A stretch of DNA of 41,259 nucleotides from JAYXXU01 sp049301135 (GCA_049301135.1 JBAQKP010000287.1:1-41259); one strand, 5' to 3'. Counted from the stretch's first letter, positions 14,300 to 23,991 are shown. Notes: generated from the sequence alone by a model not told the origin. A program made the numbers and translations.

Positions 14300-17059
14300 C
14301 TAAAGCCACTTCGCACCATCCCACGTCAGCATCCATTTGGTCGGTTTGCCGTCTTTTTCGGAGGCGACATACTGACTGGCGCTCTTACGACTAAACTTCA
14401 CCAAAGCAGGATTACCGTCTGGATCGGTGTCGGGAGCGGATAATAAAAACTGATATTTTGGGTCAATTTTATCCGCAACTGAACGCAACTCAGCGACCAG
14501 CGGCGCGCGGGTTTCACGCACTTTCGGAAACTTGCTGGCCGCCAAAAACAAACCAGCCGCCCCATCACGCAGTACAAAATAATCATCATGCTTGGTGGAG
14601 CGCAACTGTGGCATCGGAATCGCATCGGCTTTGGGTGGCGCAGGCTGGCCGCTTTTCAGCACTTTGCGGGTATTCTCGCAACTGCCACAGGCAAAATATG
14701 CCCCGAACCGGCCGGTTTTCAGTTGCATCTCGCCGTCGCACTTGTCACACGGGATGGTTGGACCATCGTAGCCTTTGATCTTAAATGCACCTTGTTCTAG
14801 CACATGGCCACTACAGTCTGGACTATTGCCACAGATGTGCAGCTTACGCCCGCCATCGACCAGATAGCTGTCCATCGCGGTGTCACAGATCGGGCAGCGT
14901 TTTTTGGCCATCAGATCGGCGGTTTCTGCGCCGTCATTGTCGTCTTCGGCCAGACCCGCCAATGACTCGACTGCCGCCAAGTTAATCGTGCCTTTGCAGC
15001 GTTCTTTCGGCGGTAAGTTATAACCAGAACAGCCCAAAAATACACCGGTTGAACCTGTCCGAATTTGCATCGGGCGCTCGCACAGTTGGCACGCCACTTC
15101 TGGCACACTGACCGGCGGGTTCGGCCGCATGCCACTGCTACTGCCTTCCCCGTCTTGGCCTTTGGCGTGGGTGAGTTTTTGTTTAAAGTCACCGTAAAAT
15201 TCGTCGAGTACGTTTTTCCAGTCACGCTGACCGTCGGCGACTTTGTCGAGCTGGCCTTCGAGATCGGCGGTAAAGGCATAATCCATCAGGTTGCTAAAAT
15301 TTTCATTCAGGCGGTCGGTGACGATATCGCCCATTTTTTCGGCATACAGACGGCGGTTATCCAGCTTGACGTAGCCACGATCTTGAATGGTCGAAATAAT
15401 CGCCGCATAAGTCGAAGGTCGGCCAATGCCGCGTTTTTCCAACTCTTTGACCAGACTGGCTTCGGTAAAACGTGCCGCAGGCTTGGTAAAATGCTGAGTA
15501 GGATCAAGCTTGATCAGATCGAGCACCTCACCGACTTTGACCGCAGGCAATAGCAGATCATCGTCTTGCTTATTGACCGCCGACACACGGGTAAAGCCAT
15601 CAAAGGTTAATGTACGGCCACGTGCTTTCAGCTCGACATCAGCAGCACTGATGGTCAACGTGGAGGATTGGTATTCGGCGGGTGGCATCTGACAGGCGAC
15701 AAACTGCCGCCAAATCAGCTCATATAAACGCTGTGCATCGCGCTCGACACCGGCCAGTTGATCGCTAGACAGCGCAACATTGGACGGACGAATCGCTTCG
15801 TGGGCTTCTTGCGCACCGGCTTTACTGCCGTATAGGTTGGGTTTGGCCGGTAGATAGCGCTGACCGAAATTGTCTTCAATATAACCGCGCACCATCGCGA
15901 GGGCATCTTGACTCAAAAAGGTCGAGTCGGTACGCATATAGGTGATATGGCCACCTTCGTACAGCCGCTGCGCCAGTGTCATGGTTTTTTTGACCGAAAA
16001 GCCCAAGCGCGTGCTGGCAGCTTGTTGCAAGGTCGAGGTAATAAACGGCGCAGATGGATTGGTTTTGGTCGGTTTGTCTTCGCGCTGACTGATGGTGTAC
16101 GTTGCGGGTTTTAACACCGCTAAGACGGCATCGGTTTCGGCCTTGTTTTTTAGCTTCAGTGGCTTACCCGCTTGGCGCACTGCTTCCAATCGAATCAGGT
16201 CAGCCGCTGCTCCGATTTTTACTTGTGTATCAGCATGAATCTGCCAGTATTCTTCGGGTACAAAGGCGCGAATCTCACGCTCGCGCTCGACCACCAGTTT
16301 GACCGCAACCGATTGCACCCGACCCGCAGACAGCCCACGGGCAATTTTTTCCCACAGCAGCGGCGACACCATGTAGCCGACCACACGATCCAAAAAGCGC
16401 CGCGCTTGCTGGGCGTTGACTTTATCTAGATCGAGTTGGCCGGGTTGTTTGAAAGCATTTTGGATGGCGTTTTGGGTAATTTCGTTAAATACCACGCGCT
16501 TGTATTTGCTGGGATTGCCGCCGATCACTTGTTGTAAGTGCCACGCAATCGCCTCACCCTCACGGTCTAAGTCGGTTGCCAGATAGATTTCATCGACTTG
16601 TGCAGCGTATTTTTGCAGGTCGCTGACCACGTTTTCTTTACCCGGTAACACCTCATAATGCGCCTGCCAGCCATGCTCAGGGTCGATGCCCATACGTTTA
16701 ACCAACGCGGTTTGGGCTTTGTGCTGCTTTTCTTCGGCTTTTTGCTCGGGAGTGAGCTTGGCTACGGTTTTACTGGCTGGTTTTTCGGTGGGCTTACTCG
16801 CGCCGCCGCCACTGACCGGCAAATCGCGCACGTGACCGACGCTAGACTTGACGATGTAATCACTGCCCAAGTATTTATTGATGGTCTTGGCCTTGGCCGG
16901 TGATTCGACGATCACCAATGCGCGCGCTTTACGCCGACTCGCACCACTCACTGGTGGCTGCTCGTCCACCTCCACCACTGGCTCGACGGGCTTGGCAGCA
17001 ACAGATTTGCGACCGGCTTTGATGGTGTTTTTCGTGGTGGCGCGTGGACGTGTCGGCAT
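14300..17059 (-). CDS. topA: DNA topoisomerase I
   Basis: Relaxes negative supercoils by cutting one strand through a 5'-phosphotyrosine. It has 919 residues, a little longer than E. coli TopA (865). An N-terminal tail of about 46 basic and Pro/Ala-rich residues precedes the Toprim domain, which begins ALVIVESPAKAKTINKYLG. The acidic metal site is TDLDREGEA (Asp163, Asp165, Glu167). SAGRVQS is at 244-250, and the catalytic Tyr374 lies in TYMRTDSTFLS. Three C-terminal zinc-finger-like segments with Cys pairs (CQLC...C, CPICDTAMD, CDKCDGEM) are followed by a Lys-rich end. It lies 20 bases after the upstream hypothetical gene and probably shares its transcript. Confidence 0.97.
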   Translation of the reverse strand: MPTRPRATTKNTIKAGRKSVAAKPVEPVVEVDEQPPVSGASRRKARALVIVESPAKAKTINKYLGSDYIVKSSVGHVRDLPVSGGGASKPTEKPASKTVAKLTPEQKAEEKQHKAQTALVKRMGIDPEHGWQAHYEVLPGKENVVSDLQKYAAQVDEIYLATDLDREGEAIAWHLQQVIGGNPSKYKRVVFNEITQNAIQNAFKQPGQLDLDKVNAQQARRFLDRVVGYMVSPLLWEKIARGLSAGRVQSVAVKLVVEREREIRAFVPEEYWQIHADTQVKIGAAADLIRLEAVRQAGKPLKLKNKAETDAVLAVLKPATYTISQREDKPTKTNPSAPFITSTLQQAASTRLGFSVKKTMTLAQRLYEGGHITYMRTDSTFLSQDALAMVRGYIEDNFGQRYLPAKPNLYGSKAGAQEAHEAIRPSNVALSSDQLAGVERDAQRLYELIWRQFVACQMPPAEYQSSTLTISAADVELKARGRTLTFDGFTRVSAVNKQDDDLLLPAVKVGEVLDLIKLDPTQHFTKPAARFTEASLVKELEKRGIGRPSTYAAIISTIQDRGYVKLDNRRLYAEKMGDIVTDRLNENFSNLMDYAFTADLEGQLDKVADGQRDWKNVLDEFYGDFKQKLTHAKGQDGEGSSSGMRPNPPVSVPEVACQLCERPMQIRTGSTGVFLGCSGYNLPPKERCKGTINLAAVESLAGLAEDDNDGAETADLMAKKRCPICDTAMDSYLVDGGRKLHICGNSPDCSGHVLEQGAFKIKGYDGPTIPCDKCDGEMQLKTGRFGAYFACGSCENTRKVLKSGQPAPPKADAIPMPQLRSTKHDDYFVLRDGAAGLFLAASKFPKVRETRAPLVAELRSVADKIDPKYQFLLSAPDTDPDGNPALVKFSRKSASQYVASEKDGKPTKWMLTWDGAKWL

Positions 17060-17078
17060 AAGAGATTAGATTCCGTAT

Positions 17079-17576
17079 TCAGTGTAATGTGCTGTTTTGG
17101 GCAACTGGTGGGGATTGGTGGGCAAACTCAACCAGCGCAGCTTTTAGTGCATCGAGTCGTTCGCCATAAATATCGGTTTCTTCATTCCAATATAAGCCGA
17201 TACTGTTGGCCTGCATCTCGATGGCCACTGCACCCGTCAGCGTGAATGCTTGGTCATGATAAGCGCGGGCACCTTGTATCACACGTAGCCGACCCTCAAC
17301 GACTTTGGCCTGCATCAAAGGCAGTTCGACGTCAGGCAACACCAAATGATAAAACGCCAGCATGCCGCCCGTACGAGTCTGGTCTGGACGCTGTGTATCG
17401 ACATGCACACCCAGCCATGCCGGTGCAGCCACCACGCGGGGATTCAGGCCAAGGGCTTTGGCGCGCTCACGTAATCGGCCACGCAGTCGCTCACGCGGAC
17501 TCGGTCGCAGCATCATCCACTGACCCAGCACAAAAATCACAACGACCCCAATGACGATATAGCCGGTTTGACTCAC
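17079..17576 (-). CDS. Membrane-anchored hypothetical protein upstream of topA
   Basis: Not assigned to a named family. With a GTG start at 17576 it begins MSQTGYIVIGVVVIFVLGQW, one transmembrane segment, then a short LRPSPRERLRGRLRERAKALG basic stretch that suggests a cytoplasmic positive patch and a helix, and a mixed C-terminal domain with TGAVAIEMQANSIGLYW and YGERLDALKAAL. The GTG has GGGG six bases upstream. An ATG at 17648 adds 24 residues in the same frame, but they look unlike a signal. A similar single-span protein with an LRPS(P/R)R motif next to topA is, from memory, found in pseudomonads. Likely co-transcribed with topA; role unknown. Confidence 0.7.
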   Translation of the reverse strand: MSQTGYIVIGVVVIFVLGQWMMLRPSPRERLRGRLRERAKALGLNPRVVAAPAWLGVHVDTQRPDQTRTGGMLAFYHLVLPDVELPLMQAKVVEGRLRVIQGARAYHDQAFTLTGAVAIEMQANSIGLYWNEETDIYGERLDALKAALVEFAHQSPPVAQNSTLH

Positions 17577-17726
17577 GACATGCCCCAATAAAACTGCTGA
17601 ATCAACAGTAAACGCCGCAAGGTTGCCTGAGCCCTGTTTAAAACACAAGCCAATTACAGCGACACAATCGACAAAGCCTCTATGGCGCGTCGGCCAATCG
17701 GTCTAAAAAATCTAGATCAATGCCGA

Positions 17727-18557
17727 TCAAAACTCGACTGGATCGCCGACTTTGAGCTGTCCGAAAGCGTGGCGCAAATCCTTGACCTGTTGAGCTTGAC
17801 GTAAGATCACGTTTTGGCCGAGATAAACTTTGCCGTCGGCTTGGCGGCGCTGTGTGGCTAAAAATCGCGCAAAGCCTTGGGTCGGCTGCTGCGTATCAGG
17901 ATCAAATGACGGGATCACACAACGCGAGCACGGCTTGACCAAATCAAAAATCAAATCACCCACATGCAGACTCGACCACTCGTCCTCAGCAAACGCGGCA
18001 CAATCACCCGCAATCACCAAATTTGGCCGAAAGCGCCGCACATCAATCGGCTGCCCCCATGCCATCGACAGTGCATCTAGTGAGGCTTGTGTGAGCAGGA
18101 GCAACGGAAATCCATCGGAAAACCCCGTGTGCTGCCCCACACCGGCATACGCCGGATCGACCACGCGTGTCGCCTGATCTGGACAATACATTAAGCGCAC
18201 GGGTAGCCCGAGCCAGTCCGACAACTGCTGATTCACCGACGCCGCCACCGGATGCGCGGGCATCTGATCTGCCCATACCTGCACTGTCTCCAACTGATCC
18301 AGCAGCGCCTGTGCCGTGACTGAATGGACAGCCCATGTCACCATCAGCGTCGCCGCTGCATTTAGCTGCAATGCCTGTACCTGCAAACCGCCTAAGCACG
18401 GCTGCTGCCGTTGCGTCAACATCTGACCAGCCGCATCGACCAACAGCCAACGCCGGTCTTGCGCTAATCCGTGCGCATAGACGGTAGCGGTTTGCAACGC
18501 GATGCCTTGCGCGGATTTTAACGGATACTGCCACAACTGACTAATCTGCAAGGCCAT
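17727..18557 (-). CDS. MOSC-domain protein (YcbX-like)
   Basis: A 276-residue protein with an N-terminal MOSC beta-barrel (ISQLWQYPLKSAQG at the start, GLAQDRRWLLVD) and a C-terminal MOSC domain containing the conserved Cys motif KPCSRCVIPSFDP and RRFRPNLVI. MOSC proteins handle molybdenum cofactor or sulfur; YcbX reduces N-hydroxylated base analogues with Moco as cofactor. It lacks the C-terminal ferredoxin domain of full-length YcbX, so it would need a separate electron donor. The ATG at 18557 is preferred to one two codons earlier. It lies 39 bases after the FAD oxidoreductase gene on the same strand, which could be functionally linked. Confidence 0.85.
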   Translation of the reverse strand: MALQISQLWQYPLKSAQGIALQTATVYAHGLAQDRRWLLVDAAGQMLTQRQQPCLGGLQVQALQLNAAATLMVTWAVHSVTAQALLDQLETVQVWADQMPAHPVAASVNQQLSDWLGLPVRLMYCPDQATRVVDPAYAGVGQHTGFSDGFPLLLLTQASLDALSMAWGQPIDVRRFRPNLVIAGDCAAFAEDEWSSLHVGDLIFDLVKPCSRCVIPSFDPDTQQPTQGFARFLATQRRQADGKVYLGQNVILRQAQQVKDLRHAFGQLKVGDPVEF

Positions 18558-18596
18558 GAACATCCTTCTTTTCTGTATCGTATCGGCAGACGCTGG

Positions 18597-19610
18597 CTAC
18601 ACTGAACTCAGCTCGCGCGTGCATCGACTGGCCATCACGCGTGCGGCCAATTGCTGCCCTGATAACCAAGCCCCTTCGACTCGTGAACCATTCAGCCAAT
18701 CGCCCGCAATCCCAAACTGCTGCGCCGGCTCATACCAACAGCCAACCGTCAATGCCTCAGATGCCAAAGCATACAACCAACGATGCACCCACTGCTGTGC
18801 CACCTGCACCGGCTGACCGACAACCTGTGTAAAGGCCGCAAGTAACTGCTCGGCAACCCAGTCACGCGAGGCATCGACATGCGCTTGCGACCACTCCCGA
18901 CTCGCATGCAGCACCCAAGTCTCGACCTCAGCCCGAGCAGGCTTACTGTTGTTACGCGCCACCCAACTGAGAATACCACTATTGACAAAACAACCATCAA
19001 ACGGCACCTCTATCGGTGCAGCACACTGCAACATCAACGTCCAACTCGGCAACATATCCTGCAACACTGCATCGGCATAAAATTGATGATTTATTTCTAA
19101 TAAATCAACAACTTGTGGCGATGGCAACGCCAAAACCAAGTACTTCGCCAACACAGTCGGTTGTGCGTCAAACTGCAAATGCCAATACTGCCCATCGTAC
19201 TGGCATTCCAGCAGTCGATGTTCAGCATGAAACGGCAAATCACCCAACAGATGCCGACCAATCGCACTCATCCGCGGTACACCAACATAGCGCGGCTGAC
19301 TCGCCACTGGACGTAATTCACCCGCCTGCTCGAACGACATCAGCCGCCCTGCCCACGGTTGCACCACATTGGAGGCGATCCAACTACCCACGGCTTGCTG
19401 AAACGCTGTGGAATGCGCGGTAAAATACTGCGCCCCATGATCAAAGCCAAACGATCCGGCGGCTACATCTTCGACACGACGGGTCGCCATCCGGCCACCT
19501 GCCCCACGCGATTTATCAAACACCGTGACACTCATCCCCGCTTCGGCGAGGCGGCGCGCACAACTTAAGCCCGCCATCCCTGCGCCGACCACTGCGACTT
19601 CTAACGGCAT
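18597..19610 (-). CDS. Renalase-like FAD-dependent oxidoreductase
   Basis: A 337-residue flavoprotein. The FAD-binding Rossmann motif is VVGAGMAGLSCARRL at residues 7-21, followed by VFDKSRGAGGRMATRR, typical of the renalase/amine-oxidase-like family that oxidises isomeric forms of beta-NAD(P)H. A second FAD contact lies near FGIAGDWLNGSRVEGAWLSG at the C-terminus. No signal peptide, so cytoplasmic. Closely followed by the MOSC gene; the pair could make an oxidoreductase unit, though this is inference. The true substrate cannot be named from sequence. Confidence 0.83.
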   Translation of the reverse strand: MPLEVAVVGAGMAGLSCARRLAEAGMSVTVFDKSRGAGGRMATRRVEDVAAGSFGFDHGAQYFTAHSTAFQQAVGSWIASNVVQPWAGRLMSFEQAGELRPVASQPRYVGVPRMSAIGRHLLGDLPFHAEHRLLECQYDGQYWHLQFDAQPTVLAKYLVLALPSPQVVDLLEINHQFYADAVLQDMLPSWTLMLQCAAPIEVPFDGCFVNSGILSWVARNNSKPARAEVETWVLHASREWSQAHVDASRDWVAEQLLAAFTQVVGQPVQVAQQWVHRWLYALASEALTVGCWYEPAQQFGIAGDWLNGSRVEGAWLSGQQLAARVMASRCTRELSSV

Positions 19611-19804
19611 GTGCTGATTACTCTCATATCGGACAAAGGCGCGTCTAGCTTGCCTTGATCACCGGCTGACAGCAAGCCTACATCGGCTGTTTTGTCTGCT
19701 CACAGGCACCTTTCGTACTTACAATCCCTTTACAACCGAGCATACGGCCAAATCTTTCGATCTGGTGACGCAATTGGTGTAGACGATTGCTGTGTCTGCA
19801 CTGT

Positions 19805-19854
19805 GGCTTTTATATTGCCGTGTGCTTTTATATTGCATTGTGCTTTTATATGAT
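19805..19854. repeat. Three tandem 18-bp units downstream of slyX
   Basis: The 11-mer GCTTTTATATT (last copy diverged after GCTTTTATAT) occurs three times at an exact spacing of 18 bases between slyX and the FAD gene, starting near 19806, 19824 and 19842. On the minus strand each unit reads ATATAAAAGC. No function is apparent. Confidence 0.7.
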
Positions 19855-19865
19855 GTGTTCTTGAT

Positions 19866-20117
19866 TTAATAATGCGGCGGCCGATCCCCCAACACGGTAA
19901 ATGGCTCCACGCCATGCTCCTGCTGTTTGGACGCCTCCAACCGCTGATACAAAATCTGCATCTGTGCCTGCATGTCTAACAGTTGTTGGGTTTGTTGCGT
20001 CACGATCTGGTCTAGGCTATCGGTCAGCTCATCCAAAAAGGTCAAGCGCATTTCTAACTGATCAATCCGTGCCGTACACTGCGCTAGCAACTGGGCGGTA
20101 TTGGCTGGCTCACTCAT
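19866..20117 (-). CDS. slyX: SlyX family protein
   Basis: Small cytoplasmic coiled-coil protein of unknown function. It has 83 residues; the middle is a heptad-rich helix with RIDQLEMRLTFLDELTDSLD and QLLDMQAQMQILYQRL, and the tail ends DRPPHY, the family's conserved end. It is divergent from uup, 238 bases away, and the tandem 18-bp repeats lie downstream of it. Confidence 0.9.
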   Translation of the reverse strand: MSEPANTAQLLAQCTARIDQLEMRLTFLDELTDSLDQIVTQQTQQLLDMQAQMQILYQRLEASKQQEHGVEPFTVLGDRPPHY

Positions 20118-20230
20118 CCTGCATTCCTCATTCTATCAACCTGATTTGCGACTGATCCTGCACACTGATCCCACACATCAGCCGTCACATTTACCTGCTA
20201 GGCTGTTGCTGGGCTAACGTCAGATAAACT

Positions 20231-20259
20231 TTGACAGCACCCGTGTGGATGGTTAGCAT
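20231..20259 (+). promoter_or_regulatory. Putative promoter of uup
   Basis: TTGACA and TAGCAT separated by exactly 17 bases, about 97 bases upstream of the uup ATG. The long leader would contain the palindrome at 20311-20326. Confidence 0.5.
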
Positions 20260-20310
20260 CGCGCGGCGCGTCGATTACCCCGCAACACCTGATTCAACCT
20301 GATTGACGCG

Positions 20311-20326
20311 ACTCACTGCGGTGAGT
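20311..20326. repeat. Perfect inverted repeat in the uup leader
   Basis: ACTCAC-TGCG-GTGAGT, 6+4+6, lies 29 bases upstream of the uup start codon. It could form a GC-rich hairpin in the leader or bind a regulator. Confidence 0.4.
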
Positions 20327-20355
20327 GAACGCACCTGCTCTGGACACCTGTGGTT

Positions 20356-22281
20356 ATGGCTTTGATTACCCTACGCGACATTCAACTGGCTTTTGGCGGC
20401 CCTGCCATTTTAGACGGCGCATCGCTCAGTGTCGAACGCGGCGAACGGGTCTGCTTGATTGGCCGGAATGGCGAGGGCAAATCGACCTTGCTCAAACTGG
20501 TCAGCACCGCACTCCTGCCAGACAAAGGCGAAATCATCAAACCGAACGGCCTACGCATCGCCATGCTCGAACAAGACGTGCCGATGACTTCTGGCCGTGT
20601 TGAAGACATCGTGGCCAGCGGCGCAGGTGCCATAGCCCAAGTGCTGGCAGACTACCATATTGCCAGCGATCAATGCGCCAATGGTGACATGGATGCCTGT
20701 GAGCGCATGAGCGACTTACAAACCAAACTCGACGACCAAGACGGCTGGACGCTACAGCGCCAAGTCGACACCATTCTGGGCAAAATGAATCTAGACGGTC
20801 ACGCCGATCTGTCCGAACTGTCCGGCGGACGTAAGCGCCGCGTGCTACTGGCACGGGCACTACTGACCCAGCCTGATCTGCTGCTACTCGATGAGCCGAC
20901 TAACCATCTGGATGTCGAAAGCATCGAATGGCTCGAGCAGTTCTTGTTGGACTGGCCGAACCTAACGCTATTGTTTATTTCGCACGACCGCGCTTTTGTC
21001 GATCGTCTGGCGACCCGTATTGTCGAACTCGACCGTGGCGTGTTACGCGGTTACGAAGGCAACTATGCGCGTTATCTCGACCTGAAAGCACAACAGCTTG
21101 AAGCCGAAGAAAAGCAAAACGCCAACTTTGATAAAAAACTAGCCGAAGAAGAAGTCTGGATTCGGCAAGGCATTAAAGCCCGCCGTGTCCGTAACGAAGG
21201 CCGCGTCCGCGCCCTAAAAGCCCTGCGTGAAGAAGCGCAAGCCCGCCGCAGTCAACAAGGCAAAGCCACCCTGACCGTGCAAGACACCAATAAGTCCGGC
21301 AAGCTGGTGTTTGACATTCAAAACCTCAGCATCGGTTTTGATGGCAAAAACTTAGTCGATGATTTCTCCGCAATGGTGATGCGTGGCGACAAAATCGCCC
21401 TGATTGGTGATAACGGCGTCGGTAAAACCACGCTGGTGCGCGCCTTACTCGGCGAACAAGCACACGGTGGCAGCATCAAAACCGGCACGCAGCTTGAAGT
21501 CGCCTATTTTGATCAGTTGCGCAACCAACTCGATCTCGAAAAAACCGTGCTGGAAAACGTCAGCGCCGGTTCTGACTTCATCGACATCAACGGCCAGCGT
21601 CGCCACGTATTGAGCTACCTACAAGACTTCTTGTTTTCACCGGCGCGTTCACGCACACCTGTTAAAGCCTTGTCGGGCGGTGAACGTAACCGGCTGCTGT
21701 TGGCGCGTTTGTTGCTCAAACCGTCTAATCTGCTCGTCCTTGATGAACCAACCAACGACCTCGACATGGTTACCCTAGAGCTACTCGAAGAAATGTTGTC
21801 CAGCTATCAAGGCACATTACTGCTGATCAGCCACGACCGTGCTTTTGTCGATCAAGTGGTCACCTCGACGTGGGTGTTCGATGGCAAAGGTGGGCTTGAA
21901 GAATATGTCGGGGGCTATCAAGACTATTTGCTGCAACGGCAACAGCAGCAACTGAGTAAAAGTCGCGACAAAAACGGCGCAAATGGCCAAAATCCGACAG
22001 ACAGCCGTGCCACGACCGCATCCGCCGCCGTCACAGCAATATCTAAAAAAGTGAAATTGAGTTATAAAGACCAACGGGAACTCGACAGTCTGCCCGATCT
22101 GATTGCCGCACTGGAATCAGAGCAAACCGTCTTGGAACAACAACTCGCCCAAGGCGACGTGTTCACGCAAGACCCTGACGCCGCGACAGCCGCAGTGACG
22201 CGACTGGCCGACATAGAACAAGAACTGCTGGACAAACTAGAACGCTGGACAGCGCTGGAGGCTGCCAGCCAAGGAGACTAG
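20356..22281 (+). CDS. uup: ABC-F ATPase Uup
   Basis: Soluble twin-ATPase of the ABC-F class that acts on the ribosome or on branched DNA intermediates (Uup limits precise transposon excision in E. coli). It has 641 residues. The first Walker A is GRNGEGKS at 36-43, with the ABC signature SELSGGRKRR and Walker B LLLLDEPTNHLD; the second set is GDNGVGKT, ALSGGERNR and LLVLDEPTNDLD. The inter-domain linker is rich in Lys/Arg/Glu. The C-terminal end is a coiled coil with DNA-binding character, which distinguishes Uup from EttA and YheS. The ATG at 20356 is preferred to a GTG two codons earlier. The lipoprotein gene starts five bases downstream. Confidence 0.94.
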   Translation: MALITLRDIQLAFGGPAILDGASLSVERGERVCLIGRNGEGKSTLLKLVSTALLPDKGEIIKPNGLRIAMLEQDVPMTSGRVEDIVASGAGAIAQVLADYHIASDQCANGDMDACERMSDLQTKLDDQDGWTLQRQVDTILGKMNLDGHADLSELSGGRKRRVLLARALLTQPDLLLLDEPTNHLDVESIEWLEQFLLDWPNLTLLFISHDRAFVDRLATRIVELDRGVLRGYEGNYARYLDLKAQQLEAEEKQNANFDKKLAEEEVWIRQGIKARRVRNEGRVRALKALREEAQARRSQQGKATLTVQDTNKSGKLVFDIQNLSIGFDGKNLVDDFSAMVMRGDKIALIGDNGVGKTTLVRALLGEQAHGGSIKTGTQLEVAYFDQLRNQLDLEKTVLENVSAGSDFIDINGQRRHVLSYLQDFLFSPARSRTPVKALSGGERNRLLLARLLLKPSNLLVLDEPTNDLDMVTLELLEEMLSSYQGTLLLISHDRAFVDQVVTSTWVFDGKGGLEEYVGGYQDYLLQRQQQQLSKSRDKNGANGQNPTDSRATTASAAVTAISKKVKLSYKDQRELDSLPDLIAALESEQTVLEQQLAQGDVFTQDPDAATAAVTRLADIEQELLDKLERWTALEAASQGD

Positions 22282-22286
22282 ACCGT

Positions 22287-22970
22287 ATGAGCCATCCGAT
22301 GATGCGCCCTGTATTGCTGTTGGTTTTAGGAGTCAGCCTGATCACAGGCTGCGCCCATCATAAACCCAGCCCGCAAAGCACCCAGACCTATCATGCACCC
22401 GCCCAAGCGTATAGCATTAACCTCGGCTCACAGGCGTTTCGTGGCGAGGTGACCTTGCGTGATAGCTGTACTTCGCTGGGTTCAACGCTGGATATTACCG
22501 ACAGCTTAGGGCGGTTTTTTCGGGTCGAAGTGGTCAATCTACTGAATAACCCCAACATCCAAATTCCCGAATTTAGCGATGAACGTACCATTCAAGAACT
22601 GGTACTGAACGACTATTTAAGCCGTGTGCACAAAAGCGCCAAGCTGGTTGAGCAACGTCCAGTCCGTAGCCGCTTGGGCAGCTCACTGTATGCGGTGTTG
22701 GAAGTGAATAGCCTCCAAAAAACTGAGTTTGTGGGTTATCTGGTCGCTCGACGCGGCAACTTTGCTTATGTGTCACAACATGTGCAAAACAGCTATCGCG
22801 CTGCCGACATGAGCAATGTGCTGGCAGTATTGGCCAGTGAAATCAAAATCCCCAGCATGACCCCACCCGCCTATCCGCGTGAGCGCACCGATCTGCCGCT
22901 GTTTATCGACCTGAAAAACAGCACCATCGAGCAAATCAGCGAATGGCAGAAGGTCGCACGCTGTACATGA
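22287..22970 (+). CDS. Hypothetical lipoprotein
   Basis: A 227-residue protein with a lipoprotein signal peptide: MSHPMMRPVLLLVLGVS followed by LITGC, giving Cys22 as lipidation site. The residues after Cys (AHHK) carry no inner-membrane retention signal, so outer-membrane attachment is likely. The mature part has a SINLGSQAFRGEVTLRDSC segment and a helix with YLSRVHKSAKLVEQ; no family recognised. It lies between uup and the acyltransferase gene and overlaps the latter by four bases, so the three appear co-transcribed. Confidence 0.75.
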   Translation: MSHPMMRPVLLLVLGVSLITGCAHHKPSPQSTQTYHAPAQAYSINLGSQAFRGEVTLRDSCTSLGSTLDITDSLGRFFRVEVVNLLNNPNIQIPEFSDERTIQELVLNDYLSRVHKSAKLVEQRPVRSRLGSSLYAVLEVNSLQKTEFVGYLVARRGNFAYVSQHVQNSYRAADMSNVLAVLASEIKIPSMTPPAYPRERTDLPLFIDLKNSTIEQISEWQKVARCT

Positions 22971-23890
22971 GTTCGTCTGCCTTACCACAATTTTCATCTG
23001 GTTTCCTCGCGCCCCGTTACTGGGGCGTTTGGCTAGCGATTTTTATCTTATTACCGATGGCGTATTTGCCTTGGCGGCTTCAGTGCTGGATTGGACGCGG
23101 CTTGGGCAATCTGATCTGGCGCTTTGGGCGGCGGCGGCGGCATGATACGCTGACCAATCTGGCCTTATGCTTTCCAGAGCAAAATCCCGACGCCCGCCAA
23201 CAAATGGGGCGCGAGGTGTTTCAAAACGCGGGAATTGGCGTGTTTGAAAGCCTCAGTGCATGGCTAAAGCCAGAGCGCTTTCGGCGTAAAGTCACCATCA
23301 GTGGTCTGCACCATTTGGTCGAAGCGCAACAACAAAACCGCAGCATTTTACTGCTCGGCGCGCATTATACGATGCTGGATCTCGGTGGTTTGCTCGGCAG
23401 TTGGTTTTTTAACGTGGATACAGTCTATCGTCCCCAAAACAACCCTCTACTCGAATGGATCATCACCCGTCTACGCACGCCGATTTATCAAGAACAAATC
23501 GACCATGATGACATGCGTAAACTGGTACGCGCCCTGAAAGCCAAACATGTGGTGTGGTACACGCCTGATCAAGATTTTGGTTTAAAACAGGGGGTGATGG
23601 CTGATTTTTTTGGGGTACCTGCAGCGACCTTAACCGCACAACGACGGCTCGCACGCATTGATAACTCTGCGGTGTTGGCGATTCATTTTTGTCGGCAGGA
23701 TGACCGCCGCCCGCATTATCATCTCACCATTACTGCGCCACTGACCGACTATCCTTCGGCAGATGAGCTTGCCGATGCCCAGCGGGTCAATCAACTGCTC
23801 GAAGGGCTGATTCGGATCGCACCCACGCAATACATGTGGTTTCATCGTCGCTTTAAAACACGGCCAGAGGGCATGCCGAAGGTCTATTAA
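22967..23890 (+). CDS. LpxL/HtrB-family lysophospholipid (lipid A) acyltransferase
   Basis: Inner-membrane acyltransferase of the LpxL/LpxM family that adds a secondary acyl chain to the lipid A precursor from acyl-ACP. It has 307 residues. A hydrophobic N-terminal anchor at about 19-34 is followed by the catalytic HxxxxD pair (His133, Asp138) in LLLGAHYTMLDLGG, then VDTVYRPQNNPLLEW and the WYTPDQDFG motif that is diagnostic for this family. The ATG overlaps the lipoprotein stop in ATGA. The acyl chain length and position cannot be deduced; the genome may carry further paralogues. Confidence 0.9.
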   Translation: MSSSALPQFSSGFLAPRYWGVWLAIFILLPMAYLPWRLQCWIGRGLGNLIWRFGRRRRHDTLTNLALCFPEQNPDARQQMGREVFQNAGIGVFESLSAWLKPERFRRKVTISGLHHLVEAQQQNRSILLLGAHYTMLDLGGLLGSWFFNVDTVYRPQNNPLLEWIITRLRTPIYQEQIDHDDMRKLVRALKAKHVVWYTPDQDFGLKQGVMADFFGVPAATLTAQRRLARIDNSAVLAIHFCRQDDRRPHYHLTITAPLTDYPSADELADAQRVNQLLEGLIRIAPTQYMWFHRRFKTRPEGMPKVY

Positions 23891-23991
23891 TTCTGTGAGG
23901 CGTGATGGTCATCGGTTGGTCATACGGTGGATGTAGACTGCTGCGGTCGATTTAGACGGTTTGCTGAATTAACCAGCAACTCAAAAAACAC

